The notes under the pieces were generated by a model that was given only the letters and a program-made list of their open reading frames with translations, did no database searches and was not told where the DNA came from. Below, piece after piece: positions 1 to 6,678 of a DNA stretch of 10,585 nt (position 1 is the first letter of the stretch; the number at the start of each line of letters is the position of its first letter). The stretch spans positions 1 through 10,585 of the forward strand of contig CAMDJU010000083.1 of the NCBI GenBank assembly GCA_945900695.1, written 5' to 3'. Made by a program: the position numbers and the translations under genes. Source of the DNA: Bordetella parapertussis (GTDB lineage: Bacteria > Pseudomonadota > Gammaproteobacteria > Burkholderiales > Burkholderiaceae_C).

Positions 1-1249
1 TGTCCAAAGCTTCTTTGGCGGTCTTTTTGCCAGCCCAGACTTGCTCAAGTTCTTCGTCTTCAATGGTGCGAATCTGCACATAGTTGCCCAAACGGATACC
101 GCGCGATTTTTCGGTGGTTTTGCGAATCATCTGGTTAACCGACACGTCAGTTCCGGGATTTTGCTTGTAAAAGTTCGAAGCTTCAGTGATCTTGAACGCT
201 TCCATGGTCACAGGCAAATAACCGGTGCGCTTGTGGTTCACCGACTGAACGACCGGGTCAGACAAGTAATTGAAGAAAGTTGCAACGCCTTTGTTCTCTT
301 CGGCTTTCTTGCCAGCCATGGCCCAGAGGCTGGCCCCACCGATCACGGTGTTCTGAGGCGCGCCGACCACATCTGGGTAATAAGGCAAGGTGCCCACAGC
401 AAACTTGAACTTGGCGTTTTTGCTGATGCCGGCATAAGCAGCCGATGAGTTGGTGTACATCGCGCATTCGCCAGACTCAAAAGTGGCGCCGGCAGCACCG
501 GCACGGCCTTTGTAAACGAACAAGCCTTGTTGAGCCATGTTGCCCAAGTTTTCAATGTGGCGCACATGTAAAGGCGAGTTGAGCACCAAACGGGCGTCCA
601 TGCCCTTCATGCCATTGCCTTTGGTGGCCAGCTCGGTGTTGTGCCAAGTGGAGAAGCTCTCCAACTGGGTCCAACCTTGCCAAGCAGTAGTGAACGGGCA
701 CTTGTGGCCGCTGGCTTTGAGTTTGGCTGCGGCCAAAGTCACCTCAGGCCAAGTTTGGGGTAGTTTGTCGGTGGAAACGCCAGCAGCCTTGAGTGCGTCC
801 ACGTTAAACCACATCACGGTGGTTGAACTGTTGAACGGGAAAGACATCATTTGGCCGTTGGGCGCTGTGTAATAACCAGACACGGCAGGAACATAGGATT
901 TGGGATCAAACTTGTAACCAGCATCGCGCATGATTTTTTCTGCTGGGACCACCACGCCTTTGGAGGCCATCATGGTGGCGGTGCCCACTTCAAACACCTG
1001 CAAAATGTGTGGGGCATTGCCAGCGCGGAAGGCGGCCACAGCGGCTGTCATGGATTCGTCGTAGTTGCCCTTGAAGACGGGCACAATTTTGTAATCTGTT
1101 TGTTTGCTGTTGAAGTCTTTGGCAATATCGCCCACCCAGTCGCCCAGAGCGCCGGACATGGAATGCCACCACTGAATTTCGGTTTGGGCTTGCGCTGTCG
1201 CAGCAAAGAAAGTCAAAGCCAAGGCGGGAAACAAATATTGACGCTTCAC
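1..1249 (-). CDS. ugpB: Periplasmic sn-glycerol-3-phosphate binding protein UgpB (partial, C-terminus beyond window)
   Basis: Solute-binding component of the Ugp ABC importer, which in the known family captures sn-glycerol-3-phosphate and glycerophosphodiesters in the periplasm. Reading the minus strand from a GTG at 1249 gives 416 codons without a stop; the E. coli protein is about 438 residues, so only some 20 residues are missing. A signal peptide is visible (basic KR, hydrophobic core, AQA at residues 19-21 then Q). UgpB hallmarks follow: WWHSMSG near the mature N-terminus, FPFNSSTT, KLKASGHKC, AWQGWTQLE, GAPQNTVIGGASLWAM, HKRTGYLP, and near the end RLGNYVQIR and DEELEQVWAGKK. The GTG start is supported by an AAAGGAG Shine-Dalgarno (1262-1256) six bases upstream. 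It lies downstream of phnN on the same strand but across a 177-bp gap with its own candidate promoter. The remaining ugp transporter genes would be expected to the left of the window. Assignment is secure; exact ligand is inferred from the family. Confidence 0.95.
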   Translation of the reverse strand, partial: MKRQYLFPALALTFFAATAQAQTEIQWWHSMSGALGDWVGDIAKDFNSKQTDYKIVPVFKGNYDESMTAAVAAFRAGNAPHILQVFEVGTATMMASKGVVVPAEKIMRDAGYKFDPKSYVPAVSGYYTAPNGQMMSFPFNSSTTVMWFNVDALKAAGVSTDKLPQTWPEVTLAAAKLKASGHKCPFTTAWQGWTQLESFSTWHNTELATKGNGMKGMDARLVLNSPLHVRHIENLGNMAQQGLFVYKGRAGAAGATFESGECAMYTNSSAAYAGISKNAKFKFAVGTLPYYPDVVGAPQNTVIGGASLWAMAGKKAEENKGVATFFNYLSDPVVQSVNHKRTGYLPVTMEAFKITEASNFYKQNPGTDVSVNQMIRKTTEKSRGIRLGNYVQIRTIEDEELEQVWAGKKTAKEALD

Positions 1250-1272
1250 AACGAACTCCTTTGAATAAAAAA

Positions 1273-1309
1273 ATATTTTCAAGGTAAATAATGACAGTGC
1301 TGTTAACAG
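1273..1309 (-). promoter_or_regulatory. Candidate PhoB box and promoter for ugpB
   Basis: On the minus strand the sequence CTGTTAA (1309-1303) is followed five bases later by CTGTCAT (1297-1291). The latter is a perfect match to the Pho-box half site of enteric bacteria. The repeat period is 12 rather than the usual 11. An A/T-rich AAAATAT (1279-1273) lies 11 bases beyond and could serve as a -10 element, the spacing typical of PhoB-activated promoters that lack a -35. The GTG start of ugpB is 23 bases further on. ugpB is a Pho-regulon gene in E. coli, which makes the reading plausible. The rest of the 1250-1425 gap shows only weak hairpins and no clear terminator for phnN. Confidence 0.4.
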
Positions 1310-1425
1310 TCCGGTAAATTGAGTTAAGAAAATTGGAATACGCCTAAAGGAGTTTTCCTTGTACACACACTCTGATATGCACTAAAAGCAAAATGCGTGG
1401 ATCGCAGCTATGTCCGACCCATTTT

Positions 1426-1983
1426 TTACCAATGAACACCTGTTTTTTGCTTCAATAATTTTTTCAACATATCCAGGCTGTCAACCAAACTACCGCCATT
1501 TGACACGCAAAGATCATGCGGTTCTGGCCCGATGTCTGGAGAACGACTCAGTCTGGCTTCGATGTCTTGTTCATTTTCTCTTCCCCTGGCCAAAAGCCTG
1601 GCACGCAATACCTCGGTTGGCGCCGTGATGTGCAGCACAGTCAGACCTGGAAAGCGCCGCTTAGCCTCTTCCAAATAAGCGCGGGAACCGTTGACCATGA
1701 CCCATGTGCCCTCAAAGATGGGGGCGAGTTCAATGTGACGAACACCATAGTGCAAGCCATTGGCAAACCAGTTCAATGCGAATGCATTGCTGTGAAGCAG
1801 CGACTCAAAGTGAGACACATCTAAGGCTTCATGGTCCTCGTTACTTTGTGGGTGGTTTCTGGTGATGGTTCGTCGCGCAAAATACAAAGGCGGGGGGGTG
1901 GCGCCAGCCATGTCTTGGCGCAGGCCATTGAGCAAGCTGTCCTTGCCAGCGCCCGAAGGGCCAATGGTGTAGATCAAGCGCAT
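1426..1983 (-). CDS. phnN: Ribose 1,5-bisphosphate phosphokinase PhnN
   Basis: ATP-dependent kinase that converts ribose 1,5-bisphosphate to PRPP, the last step of the C-P lyase pathway, in the cytoplasm. The protein has 185 residues, the length of E. coli PhnN. It has a P-loop GPSGAGKDS at residues 8-16, the FARRTITR segment, NWFANGLHYGV (lid/substrate region shared with guanylate-kinase-like folds), VNGSRAYL, and RLLARGRENEQDI with the arginine-rich LID typical of PhnN. The ATG lies inside the 3' end of the DUF1045 gene with a 10-base overlap, so the two genes are probably translationally coupled and form one unit divergent from phnG. A run of seven C on the coding strand (plus-strand G7, 1892-1898) encodes the PPP near residue 31; the frame is intact across it. 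Assignment is secure. Confidence 0.95.
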   Translation of the reverse strand: MRLIYTIGPSGAGKDSLLNGLRQDMAGATPPPLYFARRTITRNHPQSNEDHEALDVSHFESLLHSNAFALNWFANGLHYGVRHIELAPIFEGTWVMVNGSRAYLEEAKRRFPGLTVLHITAPTEVLRARLLARGRENEQDIEARLSRSPDIGPEPHDLCVSNGGSLVDSLDMLKKLLKQKTGVHW

Positions 1984-2693
1984 TTGGAAGTGCCCAATTC
2001 GAAACGTTCAACCCACCGAAAGTCGCCATGCTGTTGGTCTTGAGAAAACCAAGTGACAGCGTCAATGTCAATTCCATTTTTCAATAGTGGGGCAAACCAC
2101 TCTTGGGCTGCCGCTTTCAAATCCGACTTGAGGTGTGGGTCGACGTTGTGCAATGACCCTGAAAGGGTCATGTGAAATTGAAATTGATCCAAGACATAGG
2201 GATAAGCCCATTCGAGAAGCAGCTCCGTCTGTCTGAGCGTCAAGCCTGTACCCGTTCTTCTCTTGAGTTCTGCTTCTGACAGTGGCAAAGCGAGCGGATG
2301 CAACTCCCGCACACAATGCGCTTCAAACAGCTGCAAATCTGGGCTGGGTTGTGAAGGCACCAGCGCAAGAAAACCACCCATTTCGACCAATTTCAATGGC
2401 AAATGAAATGCACCGGCTGTCTTTTGTGCCAATAGCTGAAAGGCCATCTGCAGTTCATCAAGTCTGGCATTTGATTTCAATTCGAAGGGCGCTTTGAGCG
2501 TGGCATGCCAGCCATACAACCTGGGTGAGCGGGTTAAATTTTCAAACCATTCAGAACCCAAGTGGTCAAATCGAGGCTGCTGAAGCGGTATCAATCGATG
2601 TGCGCAGCGACCCAGCCATTGAGAACCAAGTGCCCAGGCCTGCGATTGCAGCGCCGGGGCAAAGTAAGCAGCGTGTCGGAAGGGTTGGGTCAT
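1974..2693 (-). CDS. DUF1045 / 2H phosphoesterase-family phosphonate metabolism protein
   Basis: A 239-residue protein of the DUF1045 family, repeatedly found in C-P lyase loci and usually annotated only as 'putative phosphonate metabolism protein'. It has the paired H-x-T motifs that define 2H phosphoesterases: HATL at residues 63-66 (in GWHATLKAPFEL) and HMTL at 174-177 (in FQFHMTLSG). The N-terminal RHAAYFAP also fits the family, so the ATG at 2693 is favoured although no good Shine-Dalgarno precedes it. The gene overlaps phnN by 10 bases and is divergent from phnG. Enzymes of this superfamily open cyclic phosphates on ribose. I therefore infer that it may hydrolyse 5-phosphoribosyl 1,2-cyclic phosphate, the C-P lyase product, to the PhnN substrate. 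That would replace PhnP, which is absent from this window. Family membership is fairly sure; the reaction is inference. Confidence 0.88.
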   Translation of the reverse strand: MTQPFRHAAYFAPALQSQAWALGSQWLGRCAHRLIPLQQPRFDHLGSEWFENLTRSPRLYGWHATLKAPFELKSNARLDELQMAFQLLAQKTAGAFHLPLKLVEMGGFLALVPSQPSPDLQLFEAHCVRELHPLALPLSEAELKRRTGTGLTLRQTELLLEWAYPYVLDQFQFHMTLSGSLHNVDPHLKSDLKAAAQEWFAPLLKNGIDIDAVTWFSQDQQHGDFRWVERFELGTSKCA

Positions 2694-2731
2694 CAGCGGA
2701 GTTATTTAAGACACAAAAGCTTGGGCCGTCA

Positions 2732-2765
2732 CCGTCACAAAGTTGAAATTTTACTTTTGTATGCT
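2732..2765 (+). promoter_or_regulatory. Candidate PhoB box and -10 element for the phnGHIJKLM operon
   Basis: CCGTCAC (2732-2738), a four-base spacer AAAG, then TTGAAAT (2743-2749) gives the 7-4-7 layout of a Pho box with a good first half and a weak second half. TATGCT (2760-2765), four of six matches to a -10 consensus, begins ten bases after the box, the spacing expected for a PhoB-dependent promoter. TTGAAA at 2743 could instead be a -35, but then no convincing -10 sits 16-18 bases on. The phnG ATG at 2788 would have a leader of roughly 15 bases with no clear Shine-Dalgarno. The same 94-bp region must also hold the divergent promoter for DUF1045-phnN, for which I see only TTAAAT on the minus strand (2709-2704). 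Confidence 0.38.
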
Positions 2766-2787
2766 ATTGATTTAGCTTAACAAAATA

Positions 2788-3315
2788 ATGTTGCGCAGCG
2801 ATTACAACAGCCGCGCCAAGGATTTGCCTCCAACCTTGGCAGCCAGGCAAACATGGATGGCCCTCTTGGCCAGGGCCCCTGAGGAATTGTTGGAAAACCA
2901 CTTGGCCAGCCAATGCCTTGGAAATTTGGAGTGGCTGCGCCCCGCTGAAACAGGTCTCATGATGGTGCAAGGGCGGGCCGGCGGCACAGGACAGCGCTTT
3001 AACTTGGGCGAAGTGAGTATCACCCGCTGTGTTATCAAGCCAGATGCGCTGCTGACACGGTGCCAACAAGTCGGCGTGGCTTATGTCATGGGCGGCTCAC
3101 ATCGGCATGCCCAACTGGCGGCGGTTGCCGACGCGCTGTTGCAAGAGCCAGCTTTGCACAACCATTGGGATCAATTGATACTTCGGCCCATCAGTCAATT
3201 GTTGTCTGAGCAAGTGAAAGAAAAAAATGCCCTGGCGCAAGCCACCAAAGTAGAGTTTTTCACGGTGGCACGCGAAGCCGGTTCGGGCGCTCAAGATGAA
3301 GGTGAAGTCGCGTGA
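2788..3315 (+). CDS. phnG: C-P lyase complex subunit PhnG
   Basis: Subunit of the PhnGHIJ core complex. With PhnH, PhnI and PhnL it takes part in attaching the phosphonate to ribose from ATP with release of adenine. Family features are RQTWMALLARA (from residue 20), RPAETGLMMVQGRAGGTGQRFNLGE, a conserved TRC segment, MGGSHRHAQLAAVADAL and the C-terminal VEFFTVAR. At 175 residues it is longer than E. coli PhnG (about 150) because of roughly 12 extra N-terminal residues and an acidic tail. No good ribosome site precedes the ATG at 2788. A TTG at 2824 would give an N-terminus of E. coli length but also lacks a well-placed Shine-Dalgarno, so the ATG is kept. It is the first gene of the plus-strand operon; its stop overlaps the phnH start (GTGA). 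Product secure, start less so. Confidence 0.94.
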   Translation: MLRSDYNSRAKDLPPTLAARQTWMALLARAPEELLENHLASQCLGNLEWLRPAETGLMMVQGRAGGTGQRFNLGEVSITRCVIKPDALLTRCQQVGVAYVMGGSHRHAQLAAVADALLQEPALHNHWDQLILRPISQLLSEQVKEKNALAQATKVEFFTVAREAGSGAQDEGEVA

Positions 3316-3938
3316 TACAGCCATCCCTCAAAAATATGGGGCGGGGATTTTCCAATCCCACCCTGTGCAGTCAAGCTGTTTTTCGCCAATCACTCGTGGC
3401 CTTGTCTTTACCTGGCCAACCTCAGTCCCTTGACCTGAGATTGTCAAATCCTGCCATGCAAGTGCCCCAAAATGCGCATGCCGCGGCAGCCGCGTTGCTA
3501 TTGGCTTTGTTGGATCAAGACTGCAAGGTTTGGCTTTCAGGTGGTTTTGCCAGCAGCGATGCAGCGGCTTGGCTCAGATTTCACACTGGGTGCACGTTGG
3601 TCACTGACCCCGGTCAAGCTGATTTTGTGTGGGTGGCCCATGCCAACGAGTTACCAGCTTTTGAAAATTTAGCGCAGGGCAATGCCCAATACCCTGATCA
3701 GTCCGCCACCTGTGTGATTCAAGTGACGGACTTCGATACCACGCCATCTTCACAGGCTTGGACACTCAGTGGCCCTGGTGTCAATGGAACAGCCCATTTG
3801 AAATTGGTCGGTCTCTCGGAAAATTTTGTGTCTTTACGCCGCAATAGCCAGGTTCACGCACCCTGCGGCATTGACTTTTTCTTCACCCACAACGACACCT
3901 TGTTGGGTTTGCCCCGATCAACGCAGGTGAAGGACTGA
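3312..3938 (+). CDS. phnH: C-P lyase complex subunit PhnH
   Basis: Subunit of the PhnGHIJ core with a fold related to PLP-dependent transferases but lacking the cofactor site; it is needed for formation of the ribose-phosphonate intermediate. The 208-residue protein shows the family's AVFRQSLVALSLPGQ near residues 22-36, a small-residue-rich AAAAALLLALLDQD followed by VWLS, LRFHTGC, and the C-terminal CGIDFFFTHNDTLLGLPRST. It starts at a GTG (3312) overlapping the phnG stop by four bases, with AAGGTGA just upstream. The position fits, since only about 20 residues precede the first conserved motif. E. coli PhnH is about 194 residues. phnI follows after four bases. Sequence conservation is visibly lower than for PhnI or PhnJ, as is usual for this subunit. 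Confidence 0.94.
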   Translation: MIQPSLKNMGRGFSNPTLCSQAVFRQSLVALSLPGQPQSLDLRLSNPAMQVPQNAHAAAAALLLALLDQDCKVWLSGGFASSDAAAWLRFHTGCTLVTDPGQADFVWVAHANELPAFENLAQGNAQYPDQSATCVIQVTDFDTTPSSQAWTLSGPGVNGTAHLKLVGLSENFVSLRRNSQVHAPCGIDFFFTHNDTLLGLPRSTQVKD

Positions 3939-3942
3939 GCCC

Positions 3943-5037
3943 ATGTACGTTGCCGTCAAAGGGGGCGAAACCGCCATCCTCAACAGTTATGAGTTGCTAG
4001 CGCTGCAGCGCCGTGGGGACCCCGATGTGCCTGAACTGAGTGTGGCGCAAATTCGCCAGCAACTCCGTTTGGCAGTAGACCGCGTCATGACAGAGGGCTC
4101 TGTTTACGATCCGCAGTTGGCGGCCTTGGCCATCAAGCAAAGCGCAGGGGACTTGGTAGAAGCCATATTTTTGTTGCGGGCCTACCGTGCAACCTTGCCC
4201 AGGCTGGGTTACACCCAGCCCCTCAACACCGAAAGCATGCACATTGCACGCCGCATTTCGGCCGCATTCAAAGACTTGCCGGGTGGCCAACTATTGGGGT
4301 CCACATACGATTACACCCAGCGCTTACTGGATTTCAGTTTGCTGGCAACAGGGCAACCAGCACCCGTGGCTCGCAAAGCTCACGTCAATCATGAAGCCAC
4401 GCCCAGAGTGGTTGATCTGCTCAACCACGAAAGCTTGCTAGAGGATCAACGACCTGAAGAGGGTGATCCTGATCCCTTTGATTTAACGCGACAGCCTTTG
4501 AGGTTTCCTGCGAATCGGTCTGCCAGACTTCAAAATTTGGCGCGTGCCGACGAAGGCTTTTTATTGGCCATGGCCTATTCCACCCAGCGTGGTTATTCTG
4601 AATCGCACCCCTTTGTGGGCGAGATTCGTTTTGGCACAGTCGAAGTTTGCATCGTGCCTGAGGAACTTGGTTTTGAAATTTCAGTGGGTGACATCCCTGT
4701 CACTGAATGTCAAATGATCAACCAGTTTCAAGGCAGTCAAACGCAACCACCACAATTTACGCGGGGCTATGGTTTGGCCTTTGGTCACAGCGAAAGAAAA
4801 GCCATGGCCATGGCCTTGGTAGATCGCGCTCTCAGGGCCGATGAGTTGGGCGAAGCAGTGACGGCACCTGCTCAGATGCAAGAATTTGTCATGTCACACA
4901 GTGACAGCTTAGAAAGCTCGGGGTTTGTGCAGCATTTGAAATTGCCTCATTACGTCGACTTTCAATCTGAATTGGAATTGGTGCGGAAAATGCGGCAGTC
5001 ACACGCCTTACCCAAGGATGACCATGTTGCACCATGA
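3943..5037 (+). CDS. phnI: C-P lyase complex subunit PhnI (nucleosidase)
   Basis: Core subunit. PhnI alone is a purine nucleosidase, and with PhnG, H and L it displaces adenine from ATP with phosphonate to give ribose-1-phosphonate triphosphate. The 364 residues (354 in E. coli) align throughout: MYVAVKGGE start, RRGDPDVPELSVAQI, AVDRVMTEG, AIFLLRAYRATLPRL, RRISAAFKDLPGGQLLGSTY, AYSTQRGYSESHPFVGEIR, IVPEELGF, FTRGYGLAFGHSERKAMAM, and HLKLPHYVDFQ. The two histidines of the last motif (H331, H336) correspond to the metal-ligand pair near the PhnI-PhnJ active site in E. coli. An acidic, variable stretch at residues 165-180 corresponds to the loop that also varies in the family. AAGGA (3930-3934) supports the ATG, four bases after the phnH stop. 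The 3' end overlaps phnJ. Assignment is secure. Confidence 0.97.
   Translation: MYVAVKGGETAILNSYELLALQRRGDPDVPELSVAQIRQQLRLAVDRVMTEGSVYDPQLAALAIKQSAGDLVEAIFLLRAYRATLPRLGYTQPLNTESMHIARRISAAFKDLPGGQLLGSTYDYTQRLLDFSLLATGQPAPVARKAHVNHEATPRVVDLLNHESLLEDQRPEEGDPDPFDLTRQPLRFPANRSARLQNLARADEGFLLAMAYSTQRGYSESHPFVGEIRFGTVEVCIVPEELGFEISVGDIPVTECQMINQFQGSQTQPPQFTRGYGLAFGHSERKAMAMALVDRALRADELGEAVTAPAQMQEFVMSHSDSLESSGFVQHLKLPHYVDFQSELELVRKMRQSHALPKDDHVAP
5014..5018 (+). promoter_or_regulatory. Ribosome binding site deciding the phnJ start
   Basis: AAGGA sits inside the end of phnI. It abuts the ATG at 5018 (no spacer), which cannot work well, but lies five bases before the ATG at 5024, a normal distance. 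I therefore prefer 5024 as the phnJ start; the two differ by two codons. Confidence 0.6.
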
Positions 5038-5893
5038 CCGCGTCGAATCTGATCCTGTGCGTGACACGCAAATTAACTTTGCCTATTTGGACGAGCGCAC
5101 CAAGCGCATGATTCGGCGCGCCATACTCAAGGCCGTTGCCATTCCAGGGTATCAAGTTCCTTTTGGATCGCGTGAAATGCCATTGCCCTACGGCTGGGGC
5201 ACGGGTGGCATTCAAGTCACGGCTTCCATCATTGGTTGCACCGATGTACTCAAGGTGATTGACCAAGGTTCTGACGACACCGTCAACGCCGTCAATATTC
5301 GACGCTTCTTTCAAAGAACCACCGGCGTGGAAGTCACCACCGACACAAGCGCAGCCAGCATCATTCAAACGCGTCACCGAATTCCAGAAACACCGCTGCG
5401 TGAAGGACAGGTCATCGTGTACCAGGTGCCTGTGCCCGAGCCCATGCAGCATTTGGAGCCGCGTGAAGAAGAAACGCGAAAACTTCACGCTTTGCAAGAG
5501 TACGGACTCATGCACGTGAATTTATTTGAAGACTTGGCCCATTTCGGACACATCACCAGCACCTACGACTACCCCGTTTTGGTCAATGGTCGCTACATCA
5601 TGTCGCCCTCGCCCATTCCCAAATTTGACAATCCCAAAATGAACTTAAATCCAGCTTTGCAGCTTTTTGGGGCAGGTCGAGAAAAACGCATTTATGCAGT
5701 ACCGCCCTACACCACGGTGGAAAGCCTGGGCTTTGACGACCACCCCTTCGAAGTTCAACGCTGGCAGTCGGCCTGTGAGCTGTGTGGCTCCCATGTGAGT
5801 TTTTTGGATGAAGTGATCATGGACGATCAGGGAACAAAAATGTTTGTCTGCTCAGACAGCGACTACTGCAGCAAACGACAGGTGAAGCCATGA
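5024..5893 (+). CDS. phnJ: C-P lyase catalytic subunit PhnJ (radical SAM, alpha-D-ribose 1-methylphosphonate 5-phosphate C-P-lyase)
   Basis: Radical-SAM enzyme that cleaves the carbon-phosphorus bond of 5-phosphoribosyl 1-phosphonates, releasing the alkane (methane from methylphosphonate) and 5-phosphoribosyl 1,2-cyclic phosphate. The protein has 289 residues from 5024 (291 from 5018; E. coli 281). Conserved blocks are NFAYLDERTKRMIRRAILKA, AIPGYQVPFGSREMPLPYGW, DVLKVIDQGSDDTVNAV, QTRHRIPETPL, SPIPKFDNPKM and FGAGREKRIYAVPP. Counting from the ATG at 5018, C253, C256, C278 and C284 (CX2C-X21-C-X5-C) match the three cluster cysteines plus the thiyl-radical cysteine of E. coli (C241, C244, C266, C272). 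G44 in AIPGYQ matches the glycyl-radical G32. All key residues are present, so the enzyme should be active. It overlaps phnI by 14 bases and phnK by four (ATGA). Confidence 0.97.
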   Translation: MLHHDRVESDPVRDTQINFAYLDERTKRMIRRAILKAVAIPGYQVPFGSREMPLPYGWGTGGIQVTASIIGCTDVLKVIDQGSDDTVNAVNIRRFFQRTTGVEVTTDTSAASIIQTRHRIPETPLREGQVIVYQVPVPEPMQHLEPREEETRKLHALQEYGLMHVNLFEDLAHFGHITSTYDYPVLVNGRYIMSPSPIPKFDNPKMNLNPALQLFGAGREKRIYAVPPYTTVESLGFDDHPFEVQRWQSACELCGSHVSFLDEVIMDDQGTKMFVCSDSDYCSKRQVKP

Positions 5894-6678
5894 CCGGGTT
5901 TGAAACCCAGCCGCCTTTGATGCGGGTGCAAGGCTTGTCTTGTGCCTATGGGTCTCGAACCGTGGTGCGCGATATTTCATTTGATCTATGGCCTGGCGAA
6001 GTGCTGGCCATTGTGGGTGAATCGGGTTCTGGCAAAACCACATTGCTCCATGCGGTTGCGGCAAGGCACACGCCCAATGCCGGACAGGTGTACTTTGACC
6101 TGCGCGATCAAGGCTTGCAAGAGATCTATGGCATGTCTGAGGGGCAAAGACGCATGCTGGCCCGAACCGATTGGGGCTTTGTCCACCAAAATGCCGCCGA
6201 TGGTTTGCGCATGAATGTGTCAGCCGGCGCCAATGTGAGCGAACGCCTGATGGCTTTGGGGCAGCGTCACTATGGTCAGTTGCGCGCGCAAGCCATGGAT
6301 TGGCTAGAACGGGTGGAAATTGAACCCAGCAGGATAGACGATCGTCCCAACACTTTCTCTGGCGGCATGCGCCAACGGCTCCAAATCGCACGAAATTTGA
6401 TCACACAACCTCGCTTGGTGTTCATGGATGAGCCCACTTCTGGGTTGGATGTTTCCGTACAGGCCAAACTGCTGGACATGATGCGCACACTGACACGCCA
6501 AATGAACTTGGCCGCCATCGTTGTGACGCATGACTTGGCGGTTGCAAGACTTTTGGCACAACGCATGATGGTGATGCAAAACGGCCAAGCCGTTGAAACG
6601 GGCTTGACCGACCAAGTGCTAGATGACCCTCAGCATCCCTACACGCAGTTGTTGGTTTCTTCGGTATTGCAACCATGA
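5890..6678 (+). CDS. phnK: C-P lyase ABC-type ATPase PhnK
   Basis: ABC-family ATPase that in E. coli docks on the PhnGHIJ core, near the PhnJ side, and is needed for C-P lyase activity in vivo. Despite the fold it is not a transporter subunit. In this 262-residue protein the Walker A GESGSGKTT is at 43-51, the Q-loop glutamine at 100 (HQNAADGLRM, a PhnK-like Q-loop), the signature FSGGMRQR at 156-163, Walker B LVFMDEP at 176-182, and the H-loop histidine at 214 (VVTHD). The ending DDPQHPYTQLLV resembles dipeptide-transporter ATPases, PhnK's closest ABC relatives. E. coli PhnK is about 252 residues. The ATG overlaps the phnJ stop and the gene's own stop overlaps phnL, both as ATGA, so coupled translation is likely. 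Assignment by sequence and position is secure. Confidence 0.96.
   Translation: MTGFETQPPLMRVQGLSCAYGSRTVVRDISFDLWPGEVLAIVGESGSGKTTLLHAVAARHTPNAGQVYFDLRDQGLQEIYGMSEGQRRMLARTDWGFVHQNAADGLRMNVSAGANVSERLMALGQRHYGQLRAQAMDWLERVEIEPSRIDDRPNTFSGGMRQRLQIARNLITQPRLVFMDEPTSGLDVSVQAKLLDMMRTLTRQMNLAAIVVTHDLAVARLLAQRMMVMQNGQAVETGLTDQVLDDPQHPYTQLLVSSVLQP

Noticed and set aside
41..1264. Plus-strand open frames at the left edge
   Set aside because: They are antisense to ugpB, whose minus-strand frame is continuous from 1249 to the edge and matches the family along its whole length.
1347..1360. Inverted repeat AAGGA-GTTT-TCCTT between phnN and ugpB, as a terminator
   Set aside because: Only a five-pair, mostly A/T-sided stem with no T-run on either strand after it; weaker than a usable intrinsic terminator.
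1385..1410. Minus-strand TGCG-ATCCA-CGCA followed by T-rich sequence after phnN
   Set aside because: The stem has only four pairs and the T-run is interrupted; not enough to call a terminator.
2743..2771. Classical -35/-10 promoter with TTGAAA at 2743
   Set aside because: No acceptable -10 at 16-18 bases (TATTGA or ATTGAT only); the Pho-box plus TATGCT reading fits better.
4889..5515. Open frame of 208 codons on the minus strand opposite phnI/phnJ
   Set aside because: Shadow of strongly conserved phnI and phnJ coding sequence; no recognisable domain and no ribosome site.
5852..6391. Open frame of 179 codons on the minus strand opposite phnK
   Set aside because: Cys/Trp/His-rich low-quality translation of the antisense of phnK; shadow frame.
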